This document shows, one piece after another, positions 6,893-13,686 of a stretch of 13,711 nt of DNA. The stretch is from contig CAYZBM010000059.1 in assembly GCA_964476705.1 (NCBI GenBank), positions 1-13,711 on the forward strand, written 5' to 3'. Position 1 is the first letter of the stretch. The number at the start of each line of letters is the position of its first letter. The notes below the pieces were generated by a model. That model was not told where the DNA came from, ran no database searches, and worked only from the letters and a program-made list of their open reading frames with translations. The stretch is from CAYZBM01 sp964476705. GTDB lineage: Bacteria > Pseudomonadota > Alphaproteobacteria > Rickettsiales > UBA6187. The position numbers and the translations under genes were made by a program.

Positions 6893-7617
6893 ATTCTAGC
6901 CTGATCTATAATTTCACGCATTTTATAAACTGCAGGTCCAATACCAATAAATACTGCAGAACCAATTAAATAATGGCCAATATTTAATTCTTCAATCTCA
7001 GAAATCTTAGCAATAGCTGTAACATTACTATAATCAAGACCATGCCCTGCATGACAAGATAATTTATAACTTTTAACTATTTTAGCGGCTTCTTGTAATC
7101 TGATTAATTCTTTATGTATTTGCTTACCTTCAGCATTACTATAAGTTCCCGTATGTAACTCAACAGCATCTGCATCGATATATTTACTTGCATCTATTTG
7201 TTTAAGTTCCGGTTCAATAAAAATTGAAACTTTTATTCCAGCATCTTTAAGTTTTGCCACATATTTTTTTAGTTTTTCTTGTTCTTTATAAACATTTAAA
7301 CCACCCTCTGTTGTCAACTCTATACGTTTTTCTGGAACTAAACAGACATATTTAGGTTTAACATCAAGAGCAATTTTTAACATTTCATCAGTTGCCGCCA
7401 TTTCTAAATTAAGTGGCAGGTCAAGTTCAAGTACTAAACGATAAATATCTTTATCTCTAATATGCCGACGATCTTCACGCAAATGCGCAGTTACGCTATC
7501 TGCTCCATATTTTTTAAGTAAAAGAGCCACTTCTATAGGATCTGGATAAACTCCACCTCTTGCATTACGCAAAGTTGCAACATGATCTATATTAATACCA
7601 AGACGAATTTTTTTCAT
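6889..7617 (-). CDS. pdxJ: Pyridoxine 5'-phosphate synthase
   Basis: PdxJ condenses 3-amino-2-oxopropyl phosphate with 1-deoxy-D-xylulose 5-phosphate to give pyridoxine 5'-phosphate, the ring-closing step of DXP-dependent vitamin B6 synthesis. The 242-residue TIM-barrel protein shows GINIDHVATLRNARGG at 7-22, TAHLREDRRHI with His45, LNLEMA with Glu72, a VPEKR-ELTTEGGL segment, ELHTGTYS and CHAGHGLDY. His45 and Glu72 fall at the same positions as the catalytic residues of the E. coli enzyme. The ATG at 7617 has only a weak AAGAT-like ribosome binding site. It heads the pdxJ-acpS-nnrD operon. A C-module repeat upstream on the same strand carries a TATAAT that could contribute to its promoter. 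No riboswitch was recognised. Confidence 0.95.
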   Translation of the reverse strand: MKKIRLGINIDHVATLRNARGGVYPDPIEVALLLKKYGADSVTAHLREDRRHIRDKDIYRLVLELDLPLNLEMAATDEMLKIALDVKPKYVCLVPEKRIELTTEGGLNVYKEQEKLKKYVAKLKDAGIKVSIFIEPELKQIDASKYIDADAVELHTGTYSNAEGKQIHKELIRLQEAAKIVKSYKLSCHAGHGLDYSNVTAIAKISEIEELNIGHYLIGSAVFIGIGPAVYKMREIIDQARI

Positions 7618-7690
7618 TGTTTAAAATCTTATTTATAACTTATAAAATGGAGCTTGCATTTAAGCAGAATTAATGCTAGAAATCCACCAA

Positions 7691-7833
7691 ATTATAGTAG
7701 ATCAAGAAATAATTCACTTTTAATCAATAATTATTAAATTATTTCCATGATGCTACATCCCGTACTAAATACGGGACATGTATCCTGAAAAAACATATAT
7801 TTATAACCAATTTTATGTTTTGCTGAAGGATCT
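7691..7833 (-). repeat. Composite hairpin repeat, modules A-B-C (reading on the - strand)
   Basis: Module C covers 7691 to about 7756 in reverse, with stem GAAATAATT (7706-7714) pairing AATTATTTC (7737-7745). Module B is TCCCGTA/TACGGGA around CTAAA (7758-7776). Module A (7781-7833) starts tatcctgaaaaaacatat and ends ctgaaggatct. This is the most complete A-B-C copy in the window. The - strand C end, TTGATCTACTATAATTT, points toward pdxJ. The copy fills most of the 296-bp gap between pdxJ and rpoZ. Confidence 0.85.
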
Positions 7834-7913
7834 ATAATATAAGTAATTTCAATCTTGAAATAACTATATGAAAAACAAATGTTTATTATCGCCTTAGTTT
7901 TGGAGAATTGAGA

Positions 7914-8303
7914 ATGGCAAGGATTACCGTAGAAGATTGTGCAAAAGTTGTACCAAGTCGTTTTGAGCTAGTTGCTCTTGCAGCTCAGCGTACCAAAATG
8001 ATCGCAGCTGGAAGTGATATTACAGTTTCTAGAGATAATGATAAAACTCCAGTGGTTGCATTGCGCGAAATAGCCGAAAAAAGAGTTGATATTGAAAAAT
8101 TACGTGAATTAGTTATAGCAGGATGCCAAGAAAAAACTATAGTTGATAGATATGGCGTTGAAGAAGTGGTTAATGGTGAAGAAGTTGGCTTATCATCTGA
8201 TGAAATAGTTAATGATATAAAATCTTACCAAAGCGATGTACAAGATGAGTCTGCAGATAGTTTACTATTTGGCGAAGAAAATCTTTCAGATGTTGATGAC
8301 TAA
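7914..8303 (+). CDS. rpoZ: DNA-directed RNA polymerase omega subunit
   Basis: The omega subunit helps fold and stabilise the beta' subunit of RNA polymerase, and in proteobacteria it forms part of a ppGpp-binding site. The N-terminal motif MARITVEDCAKVVPSRFELV is characteristic, and PVVALREIAEK is the conserved helix that contacts beta'. The protein is 129 aa, with an acidic C-terminal tail (about residues 85-129) rich in Asp, Glu and Ser, as in alphaproteobacterial homologues. The frame is open from a TTG at 7908, but the ATG at 7914 is chosen because GGAG lies 8 bases upstream and the family begins MARITVEDC. It has its own terminator downstream, so it is probably not cotranscribed with the rel gene that follows. 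Confidence 0.95.
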   Translation: MARITVEDCAKVVPSRFELVALAAQRTKMIAAGSDITVSRDNDKTPVVALREIAEKRVDIEKLRELVIAGCQEKTIVDRYGVEEVVNGEEVGLSSDEIVNDIKSYQSDVQDESADSLLFGEENLSDVDD

Positions 8304-8336
8304 AAAACTTTATTGTTTATAGTCATTGCTTAACTT

Positions 8337-8370
8337 GGAGTAAGTGCGGCTGCACTTACTCCATTTTTTT
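8337..8370 (+). terminator. Strong intrinsic terminator of rpoZ
   Basis: A perfect 11-bp stem, ggagtaagtgc with gcacttactcc, encloses GGCT and is followed by A and seven T residues. It lies 33 bp after the rpoZ stop codon. It would uncouple rpoZ from the rel/spoT gene, which starts about 390 bp further on. Confidence 0.92.
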
Positions 8371-8423
8371 ATGTTCGTTCATAGTACCCGATAGTATTTA
8401 TTATTTGAAATGAATGTATTTAT

Positions 8424-8543
8424 GGAGCCTTCAGTAAAACATAAAATAGTATTGTAAGTATATGTTTTTTCGGGATATGTAGCATTATAGAAAGAATTTA
8501 TTATATATGTATTTTACTGTCAATTCTTTCTTAATCTACTATA
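8424..8543 (+). repeat. Composite hairpin repeat, modules A-C, B partly deleted
   Basis: Module A is in reverse orientation (8424-8477), beginning ggagccttcagtaaaacat and ending atgttttttcgggata. It runs straight into module C (tgtagcattatag, 8478-8490). C folds with AGAAAGAATT (8489-8498) pairing AATTCTTTCT (8522-8531). Compared with the copy at 7691-7833, the left part of hairpin B is missing, as if deleted between short direct repeats. Bases 8502-8543 are identical to 166-207. Confidence 0.85.
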
Positions 8544-8672
8544 TATAGCAGTTAAAGCTTGCAGTTACCTAAATTTTTTATAGATCCCAGACTAAATCTG
8601 GGATATGCAGCATCATAGCAATGATTTATGTAAGTAAATAAAGTGGAAAATCATTGCTTGATCTACTATATT
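8544..8672 (+). repeat. Composite hairpin repeat, modules D-B-C
   Basis: Module D (8544-8585) matches 2179-2220. Hairpin B has stem ATCCCAGA/TCTGGGAT around CTAAA (8584-8604). Module C has AGCAATGATTT (8617-8627) pairing AAATCATTGCT (8648-8658). The copy follows directly on the A-C element, so two composite elements stand in tandem and fill most of the 454-bp rpoZ-rel gap. TGGAAA (8644-8649) and TATATT (8667-8672) are 17 bp apart and point toward the rel gene. No gene is seen in 8304-8757. Confidence 0.85.
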
Positions 8673-8757
8673 TTACTAGAACAATCCATAAATCTAGAAT
8701 ATTAATTATAGTCTGTAATTATCTAATCTTAATCTTAAGCAACTATAAATAATAATT

Positions 8758-10914
8758 ATGATTAGCGACCAAGATCTAATTGATAAAGTAAAATCTTACG
8801 ACGAAAATCTAGATGAGAATCTATTAAAAAAGGCGTGTGATTATTCTAAAGAAGCCCACGGAATTCAAAAAAGGGTTTCTGGCGCTCCTTATTATATGCA
8901 TCCACTAGAAGTTGCTTATATTCTTGCTGATATGAAGATGGATTTAGCGGCAATAATCACCGCATTACTTCATGATACAGTTGAAGACACCACAGTTACA
9001 ACTGAAGATATTGAAAGAGAATTTGGAATTGAAATTGCAAAACTGGTTGATGGGGTTACTAAGCTCGCCAAAATAGAATATCAAACCGAACATGTAAGGC
9101 AGGCTGAAAATTTCCGTAAATTATTAATTGCCATGAGTGAAGATATCAGGGTGTTATTAGTTAAGCTTGCGGATCGTTTACATAATATGCGAACTTTGCA
9201 TTATCTTAAATCTCCAGAAAAAAGAGCTAGAATTGCTCACGAAACTATGGAAATTTATGCTCCCCTTGCCGAAAGAATCGGAATGCAACAATTTAAAAAT
9301 GAATTGCAAGAATTAGCCTTTACTGAATTATACCCAGAAGCTAGAGAATCAATAATAAGCCGACTAGAATATTTAAGAAAAACTGGCGCAACCATTATTG
9401 ATGATATCGTTACTGACCTAAAAATAACTTTAGAAAAAGCAGGACTCAACGAAAAAGTAGAAGTAAGCGGTAGAGAGAAATTTCCTTGTTCTATTTGGCA
9501 GAAAATGGAAAGAAAAAATATTAGCTTTGAACAATTATCCGATATAATCGCTTTTAGAATAATAACTGATTCAGTTGAAACTTGTTATCAAGTCTTAGGA
9601 ATAATCCATACTAAATACCAAATGATACCTGATAGCTTTAAGGATTTTATCAGCACCCCAAAACAAAATGGCTATAGCTCTTTGCATACTGTGGTCTTGG
9701 GACCAAAACAACGATTTGTTGAAATTCAAATTAGAACCAGATATATGCACGAAGTTGCAGAATTAGGTGTTGCGGCACATTGGTCATATAAACAAGATAG
9801 CGATTATCATAAAACAGATGGTAAACAATATAAATGGGTCCGCGAATTACTTTATATACTAGAACATACCAATGACTCAGAAGAATTTTTAGAAAATACC
9901 AAACTAGAAATGTATTATGATCAAGTATTTTGTTTTTCGCCAAAAGGTAAATTAATTGCCTTACCTAAGGGCGCAACAGCCGTTGATTTCGCTTATGAAG
10001 TTCATTCTGACGTTGGTAATAGATGTACCGGTGTTAAAATTAATGGTAGAGTTATGCCGTTACGTACCCAGTTAAGCAATGGCGATCAGGTAGAAATAAT
10101 TACTTCTGAATCACAAGTCCCGAGTCCATCATGGGAAAATTTTGTAGTAACTGGTAAAGCCAAAAGTGAAATAAGAAGATTTATCCGGATTCAAAAACGT
10201 GAAGAATATATAAAATTAGGGCGGGCTTTAGTTGAAAAAAGAGTTAAAGAAGAAGGAATTAATCTACAAATAACTACTATAAAAAAAGGTTTAAAAATCT
10301 TAAATAAGAAAAAAATTGAAGATTTTTATGCTGCTTGCGGCGAAGGCTTAATTAGTCCAGATGAAGCTATGCGGGCTTTTTTTCCTGATAAAAAATTCCG
10401 TAAAAAAAGAAAAAATCCTTTTACTTTATTGGGTTTAAATCTTGATAAAAATCGTAAAGAAGAAGCCATAACTATTAAAGGTTTAAAACCTGGACTTGCG
10501 CTTTATTTTGCCGAATGTTGTAGACCAATACCTGGTGATGTTATTGTTGGAGTTGTAACAACTGGTAAAGGCCTGACTATTCATGCTAGCGATTGCGAAA
10601 CTTTAACTAATTTCTCCAGTACTCCAGAAAGATTAGTTGATGTATCTTGGGGTAGTAATCTACCTAACCAAACTTTTATCAGTAGAATAAATATTGTTTT
10701 ATCTAATGAGGCTGGATCTTTGGCAACACTAGCTAATGTTATTGCTAAACATAAAAGTAATATAAATAATTTAAAAATCACCGACCGCTCTTCAGAATTT
10801 TTTGAAATGGTAGTCGATGTTGCAGTTAAAGGTGATAGTCAACTTGACGATATTATAAGATCACTACGCACCAAAAAATGTATTCACTCAATAGTAAGAA
10901 GTAAAAGAAGTTAG
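8758..10914 (+). CDS. spoT: Bifunctional (p)ppGpp synthetase/hydrolase (Rel/SpoT)
   Basis: This is a full-length RSH protein of the stringent response, which makes and degrades (p)ppGpp. The N-terminal HD hydrolase domain has KRVSGAPYYMHP, H72-D73-TVED, and LADRLHNMRT with Asp139, so hydrolysis looks intact. The synthetase domain (about 240-345) has DIIAFRII, NGYSSLHTVV, VEIQIRT and AAHWSYK. The RxKD motif, usually PGRFKD, reads PDSFKD here, with Ser293 replacing Arg. TGS (about 389-450) and C-terminal ACT (about 645-718) domains follow. The 718-aa length is normal. No good ribosome binding site precedes the ATG at 8758. kdsD follows after 23 bp and is probably cotranscribed. An intact gene contrasts with Rickettsia, where spoT is commonly split into fragments. 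The rel name would be equally suitable. Confidence 0.93.
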   Translation: MISDQDLIDKVKSYDENLDENLLKKACDYSKEAHGIQKRVSGAPYYMHPLEVAYILADMKMDLAAIITALLHDTVEDTTVTTEDIEREFGIEIAKLVDGVTKLAKIEYQTEHVRQAENFRKLLIAMSEDIRVLLVKLADRLHNMRTLHYLKSPEKRARIAHETMEIYAPLAERIGMQQFKNELQELAFTELYPEARESIISRLEYLRKTGATIIDDIVTDLKITLEKAGLNEKVEVSGREKFPCSIWQKMERKNISFEQLSDIIAFRIITDSVETCYQVLGIIHTKYQMIPDSFKDFISTPKQNGYSSLHTVVLGPKQRFVEIQIRTRYMHEVAELGVAAHWSYKQDSDYHKTDGKQYKWVRELLYILEHTNDSEEFLENTKLEMYYDQVFCFSPKGKLIALPKGATAVDFAYEVHSDVGNRCTGVKINGRVMPLRTQLSNGDQVEIITSESQVPSPSWENFVVTGKAKSEIRRFIRIQKREEYIKLGRALVEKRVKEEGINLQITTIKKGLKILNKKKIEDFYAACGEGLISPDEAMRAFFPDKKFRKKRKNPFTLLGLNLDKNRKEEAITIKGLKPGLALYFAECCRPIPGDVIVGVVTTGKGLTIHASDCETLTNFSSTPERLVDVSWGSNLPNQTFISRINIVLSNEAGSLATLANVIAKHKSNINNLKITDRSSEFFEMVVDVAVKGDSQLDDIIRSLRTKKCIHSIVRSKRS

Positions 10915-10937
10915 CAACTTAAAAAAGAAGATTAATT

Positions 10938-11891
10938 ATGACCAATAAAGATATTATTAATGCCACGCAAGTTATCGATAAAGAGATAGCTGGAATTACT
11001 CTAATGAAAGAATGGTTAGATCAAAGTTTTTCCAAAGCAATTGAGCTTATTTATAATACAGAAGGTCATGTAATAATCAGTGGTATGGGTAAAAGTGGCC
11101 ATATAGCCAAAAAAATAGCCGCAACTTTATCTTCAACAGGAACTCCAGCAATTTATATACATCCCGGAGAAGCAAGCCACGGTGATATTGGAGTTATTAA
11201 CAAAAATGATGTAATAATTTTACTATCTAATTCTGGAGAAACTGCTGAATTACATGATATAATTAGCCATGCCAAAAGATTTTCTATTCCCTTGATTGGA
11301 ATCGTTAGAAGAAAAAAATCAATCTTAGTAAATTCTGCAGATATCGCTTTGATTTTGCCAGATGCTGAGGAAGCTTCAGATGTTGACGCACCAACTACTT
11401 CAACAACCATGATGTTGGTTTTAGGTGATGCTATAGCAGTAAGCTTAATGAAAAGAAAAGGCTTCACCAAAAATGATTTTGGTATTCTTCATCCTGGTGG
11501 TAAGTTAGGGGCCTCTTTTACCAAAGTTGTTAATATAATGCATAAAGATAATGAGCTTCCAATAGTAAGTGATAATACGCAAATGGACAAAGCCTTATTC
11601 GAAATAACTAGTAAAAAATTTGGCTGTACCGCAGTAATAAATGCACAAGAACTTTTTGTCGGAATTATAACCGATGGTGATATTAGAAGACATATGGATA
11701 ATAATTTCTTAAATAAGACCGCGGCTGAAATTATGACTAAAAATCCAGTAACTATAGAAGGAGACCAATTAACTTCGGAAGCTTTAGCTTTAATGCAAAA
11801 AAAAGCTATCACTAATTTATTTATCTTAAAAAATAATAAGCCGGTAGGAATTATTCATATCCATGACTTATTACGCCTTGGGGTCGTGTAA
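10938..11891 (+). CDS. kdsD: Arabinose-5-phosphate isomerase (KdsD/KpsF)
   Basis: This enzyme converts ribulose 5-phosphate to arabinose 5-phosphate, the first step toward Kdo, the inner-core sugar of lipopolysaccharide. The SIS domain (about 35-190) has SGMGKSGH with Lys52, HPGEASHGD, SNSGETAE with Glu104, DAEEASD with Glu145, and LHPGGKLG with His185. These match the four catalytic residues described for E. coli KdsD. Two CBS domains follow (about 205-260 and 267-317), including IMHKDNELPIV and IMTKNPVTI. The 317-aa length is normal. It lies 23 bp after rel/spoT and has an A/G-rich leader but only a weak ribosome binding site. Its presence suggests that the organism makes Kdo or LPS, or recently did. 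No clear terminator follows, although a new promoter begins about 105 bp downstream. Confidence 0.93.
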   Translation: MTNKDIINATQVIDKEIAGITLMKEWLDQSFSKAIELIYNTEGHVIISGMGKSGHIAKKIAATLSSTGTPAIYIHPGEASHGDIGVINKNDVIILLSNSGETAELHDIISHAKRFSIPLIGIVRRKKSILVNSADIALILPDAEEASDVDAPTTSTTMMLVLGDAIAVSLMKRKGFTKNDFGILHPGGKLGASFTKVVNIMHKDNELPIVSDNTQMDKALFEITSKKFGCTAVINAQELFVGIITDGDIRRHMDNNFLNKTAAEIMTKNPVTIEGDQLTSEALALMQKKAITNLFILKNNKPVGIIHIHDLLRLGVV

Positions 11892-11996
11892 AAAAAGCCC
11901 TAAGCCGGCCTACTCATAATTACCCGCCTTTAAGTTGCAAAGCACTCAACCCACTTATTTGCACATAAGAGTATCTTGTATTATTGTAATATCCAT

Positions 11997-12026
11997 CTTG
12001 ACATTTTGTCAAGTATACTTTACAAT
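11997..12026 (+). promoter_or_regulatory. Promoter and palindromic operator of the toxin-antitoxin operon
   Basis: A consensus TTGACA (11998-12003) and TACAAT (12021-12026) are exactly 17 bp apart. The -35 lies inside the perfect palindrome CTTGACATTTTGTCAAG (11997-12013), a likely operator for the HTH antitoxin encoded downstream. Transcription would start near 12033, just before the toxin start at 12049, which argues against any earlier start codon for the toxin. Confidence 0.75.
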
Positions 12027-12048
12027 AACTTTAATTACGAGATTAAGA

Positions 12049-12378
12049 GTGCAAATAAATATAATTTGGGATATCGGAGTTTTTTATGATACGCACGGTA
12101 ACTGCCCTTATATAGAATGGTTACATTCCTTAAGCGAGGAAGTGATAATTATAATACAGCATAGAATTAGAAGAGTAAGATATGGTAATTTAGGAGATCA
12201 TAAAAGAATAGACCAGAATATCTACGAATTAAGATTCTTTATAGGACCAGGTTATCGTATTTACTTTATAAAATTAAAAAATAATAAAATTTTATTATTA
12301 AATGGTGGTACCAAATCAACACAAAGAAAAGATATAATAAAAGCTAACAATTTATTAAAAAAATATAAAGGTGAATAA
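12049..12378 (+). CDS. RelE/HigB-like toxin, HI1419 (Gp49-like) type
   Basis: This is a probable mRNA-cleaving toxin of a type II toxin-antitoxin system. Family features in the 109-residue product are VFYDTHGNCPYIEWL (11-25), RIRRVRYGNLGDHK (39-52), ELRFFIGPGYRIYF (60-73) and LLLNGGTKSTQRKDI (82-96), the pattern of the HI1419 'addiction module killer' family. Arg62, Arg70 and Lys89 are in the conserved core. The frame is open from 11935, but the promoter at 11998-12026 lies inside that longer frame and the first 38 codons are unlike the family, so GTG at 12049 is chosen. Its ribosome binding site is weak (acgagattaaga). It nearly abuts the antitoxin gene, the usual toxin-first order of this subtype. 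Confidence 0.85.
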   Translation: MQINIIWDIGVFYDTHGNCPYIEWLHSLSEEVIIIIQHRIRRVRYGNLGDHKRIDQNIYELRFFIGPGYRIYFIKLKNNKILLLNGGTKSTQRKDIIKANNLLKKYKGE

Positions 12379-12379
12379 A

Positions 12380-12712
12380 GTGAACAAGAAAAAACGTTAT
12401 ACATCAATTCCTTTTGAGGTAATCAGAATTGCCGAATTAAAAGATCCAGCAAGAGCTGCAATGGAAATTGAATATGCTTTTAAATGTTATGAAGAAGAAC
12501 AAGATTTAGTGTATTTATTAGATTTTCTTGGACTGGTTGCCAAAGCTCAAGGTGGATTTGCAAATCTAGCAAAAAATATAAAAATAAGCAGGCAAGCTAT
12601 TAATACCGCTTTATCTGAGGAAGGTAACCCAAGAATAAAGACCTTTCAAGACATTATAAGAGAATTAGGTTTTAAGATGGTTTTTGTCCCTATAGAAAAA
12701 AAGACTAATTAG
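12380..12712 (+). CDS. HTH antitoxin, HI1420 (HigA-like) type
   Basis: This is the probable antitoxin of the preceding gene and likely autorepressor of the operon. The 110-residue protein has an N-terminal part resembling HI1420-family antidotes (DPARAAMEIEYAFKCYEEE), followed by a helix-turn-helix at about 58-79 (GGFANLAKNIKISRQAINTALS) and then EEGNPRIKTFQDIIRELG. This is the family's usual '(L)SEEGNP...T...I...LG' ending. Two GTG codons compete as start: 12371, which overlaps the toxin by 8 bp, and 12380, which is preferred because AAGGTGA lies 5 bases before it. Either way translation is coupled to the toxin. The palindrome at 11997-12013 is the natural candidate operator. Confidence 0.85.
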   Translation: MNKKKRYTSIPFEVIRIAELKDPARAAMEIEYAFKCYEEEQDLVYLLDFLGLVAKAQGGFANLAKNIKISRQAINTALSEEGNPRIKTFQDIIRELGFKMVFVPIEKKTN

Positions 12713-12717
12713 TCGGC

Positions 12718-12738
12718 TGTAAAAAAATGTTTTTTACA
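12718..12738. terminator. A/T hairpin between convergent genes
   Basis: TGTAAAAAA pairs with TTTTTTACA around ATG (9-bp stem) at the junction of the antitoxin gene and the convergent DMT transporter gene, overlapping the latter's stop codon. A 12-bp palindrome, gactaattagtc (12703-12714), lies beside it and includes the antitoxin stop. The T-run could end transcription on either strand, but there are only two G/C pairs. Confidence 0.4.
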
Positions 12739-13651
12739 AAGGCAACTTACTATTCTTGCGCGAAATATTAAATACCACATAAATAGCTCCACAAATAATT
12801 ATAACTGCACCCAAAAAGGTTCTTAAGGTAATAATTTCATTAAACCAAAAATAAGCAAAAATAGAAACAAATACTAACCTAAAAAAATCAAACGGCATTA
12901 GAATTTTCATCTCTGTTGTTCTATAGGCTTTACTAATACAAAGCTGACTTATCACCTGACATAAACCTTGAAGTAAAGCTAGAAGAAACTGCATTAAAGT
13001 AATTCCAGACCATACTGGCAAGGCTAGAATAAAAGCAAAAGGAATCATAAAAATAAACATCAAAAATACAGACATTCTAATATCATATGAATAATAGGTT
13101 ATTGCCAATTTTTTCATAATAATATTAGTAAAAGCCCATAATATAGCCGAAAAAATAACAATTCCGGTATAAGAATTAATTTTACCAACATTACCAAAAA
13201 CAATAACCGATACTCCTAAAAAACCAATTAATAAGGCTATAATTAAATGTATAGATAATTTTTCTTTAAAAAAGAAAACTGCCAGAAAAGTTGTAATAAT
13301 CGGTACGGTAAAAGAAATTGCCGTTATCTGAGTTGAAGGTAAATTGGCAATAGCTATAGTATACATAGCCATTGAAGCTACTCCAAAAACTGCTCTCCCT
13401 AAAAATAAATCAGTTCTTTTTAAAGTAATATTAGCAACACCATGTTTAATAGCCCAAGGTAATAAAACTAACATGCCACAACTAAGCCTTAAAAACACCA
13501 CCATATAGGGATGAAGTTCAGCAGATAAATGCCGCGTAAGCATCACTACTTGCGCAAAGAAAAAACAATCAATAATTGCCAGTAAAATACCCCGCAAATC
13601 ATCAGATTTAATCTTGGCTAATAGTTTGTTGTAAATTTGGTTAAAACTCAT
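12734..13651 (-). CDS. DMT-superfamily (EamA) membrane transporter
   Basis: This is an inner-membrane permease of the drug/metabolite transporter superfamily, with about ten hydrophobic segments arranged as two EamA repeats. The first repeat is about residues 18-145, ending TFLAVFFFKEKLS. The second is about 165-295, ending FAYFWFNEIITLRTFLGAVIIICGAIYVV. The 305-aa length is typical. Rickettsiales carry several such permeases, and one in Rickettsia imports S-adenosylmethionine, but substrate cannot be predicted from family membership. The frame is open to a GTG at 13675, but the preferred start is the ATG at 13651 (MSFNQIYNK). The eight codons before it fall in the repeat shared with 78-101 and in a likely promoter. 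No Shine-Dalgarno sequence is seen. It is convergent with the antitoxin gene (21-bp gap). Confidence 0.85.
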   Translation of the reverse strand: MSFNQIYNKLLAKIKSDDLRGILLAIIDCFFFAQVVMLTRHLSAELHPYMVVFLRLSCGMLVLLPWAIKHGVANITLKRTDLFLGRAVFGVASMAMYTIAIANLPSTQITAISFTVPIITTFLAVFFFKEKLSIHLIIALLIGFLGVSVIVFGNVGKINSYTGIVIFSAILWAFTNIIMKKLAITYYSYDIRMSVFLMFIFMIPFAFILALPVWSGITLMQFLLALLQGLCQVISQLCISKAYRTTEMKILMPFDFFRLVFVSIFAYFWFNEIITLRTFLGAVIIICGAIYVVFNISRKNSKLPL

Positions 13652-13658
13652 ATAAAAG

Positions 13659-13664
13659 ATTATA
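13659..13664 (-). promoter_or_regulatory. Candidate -10 element of the DMT transporter
   Basis: A perfect TATAAT on the - strand lies 7 bp before the ATG at 13651. The hexamer 17 bp upstream (GCCTCA) is a poor -35. If used, the transcript would be leaderless or almost so, which agrees with the missing ribosome binding site. Confidence 0.35.
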
Positions 13665-13686
13665 GTACCCCACACTTTTTATGAGG
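13661..13686 (-). repeat. Inverted copy of the 78-101 repeat
   Basis: On the - strand this reads cctcataaaaa followed by gtgtggggtactata, matching 78-101 except for the A-run. It directly precedes the transporter gene and overlaps its candidate -10. Confidence 0.5.

Noticed and set aside
7618..7690. A riboswitch or B6-responsive leader for pdxJ
   Set aside because: No recognisable conserved RNA motif is present; apart from the repeat element the stretch is plain A/T-rich sequence.
8424..8672. CRISPR array
   Set aside because: The repeats here are few, not evenly spaced, differ in module order and have no unique spacers of constant length. They are mosaic hairpin elements.
9255..9943. Two - strand frames inside rel/spoT
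   Set aside because: Both are antisense to conserved domains of a full-length gene and show no family features.
11153..11812. Two - strand frames of just over 100 codons inside kdsD
   Set aside because: They are antisense to a gene whose catalytic residues and CBS domains are all visible, and they have no credible start context.
11935..12048. Longer N-terminus of the toxin (38 extra codons)
   Set aside because: A consensus promoter and palindromic operator lie within it and the residues do not resemble the toxin family, so translation should begin at 12049.
78..13686. The whole window as a composite transposon bounded by the end repeats
   Set aside because: There is no transposase or integrase gene, the repeats are only about 25 bp, and the content is housekeeping genes.
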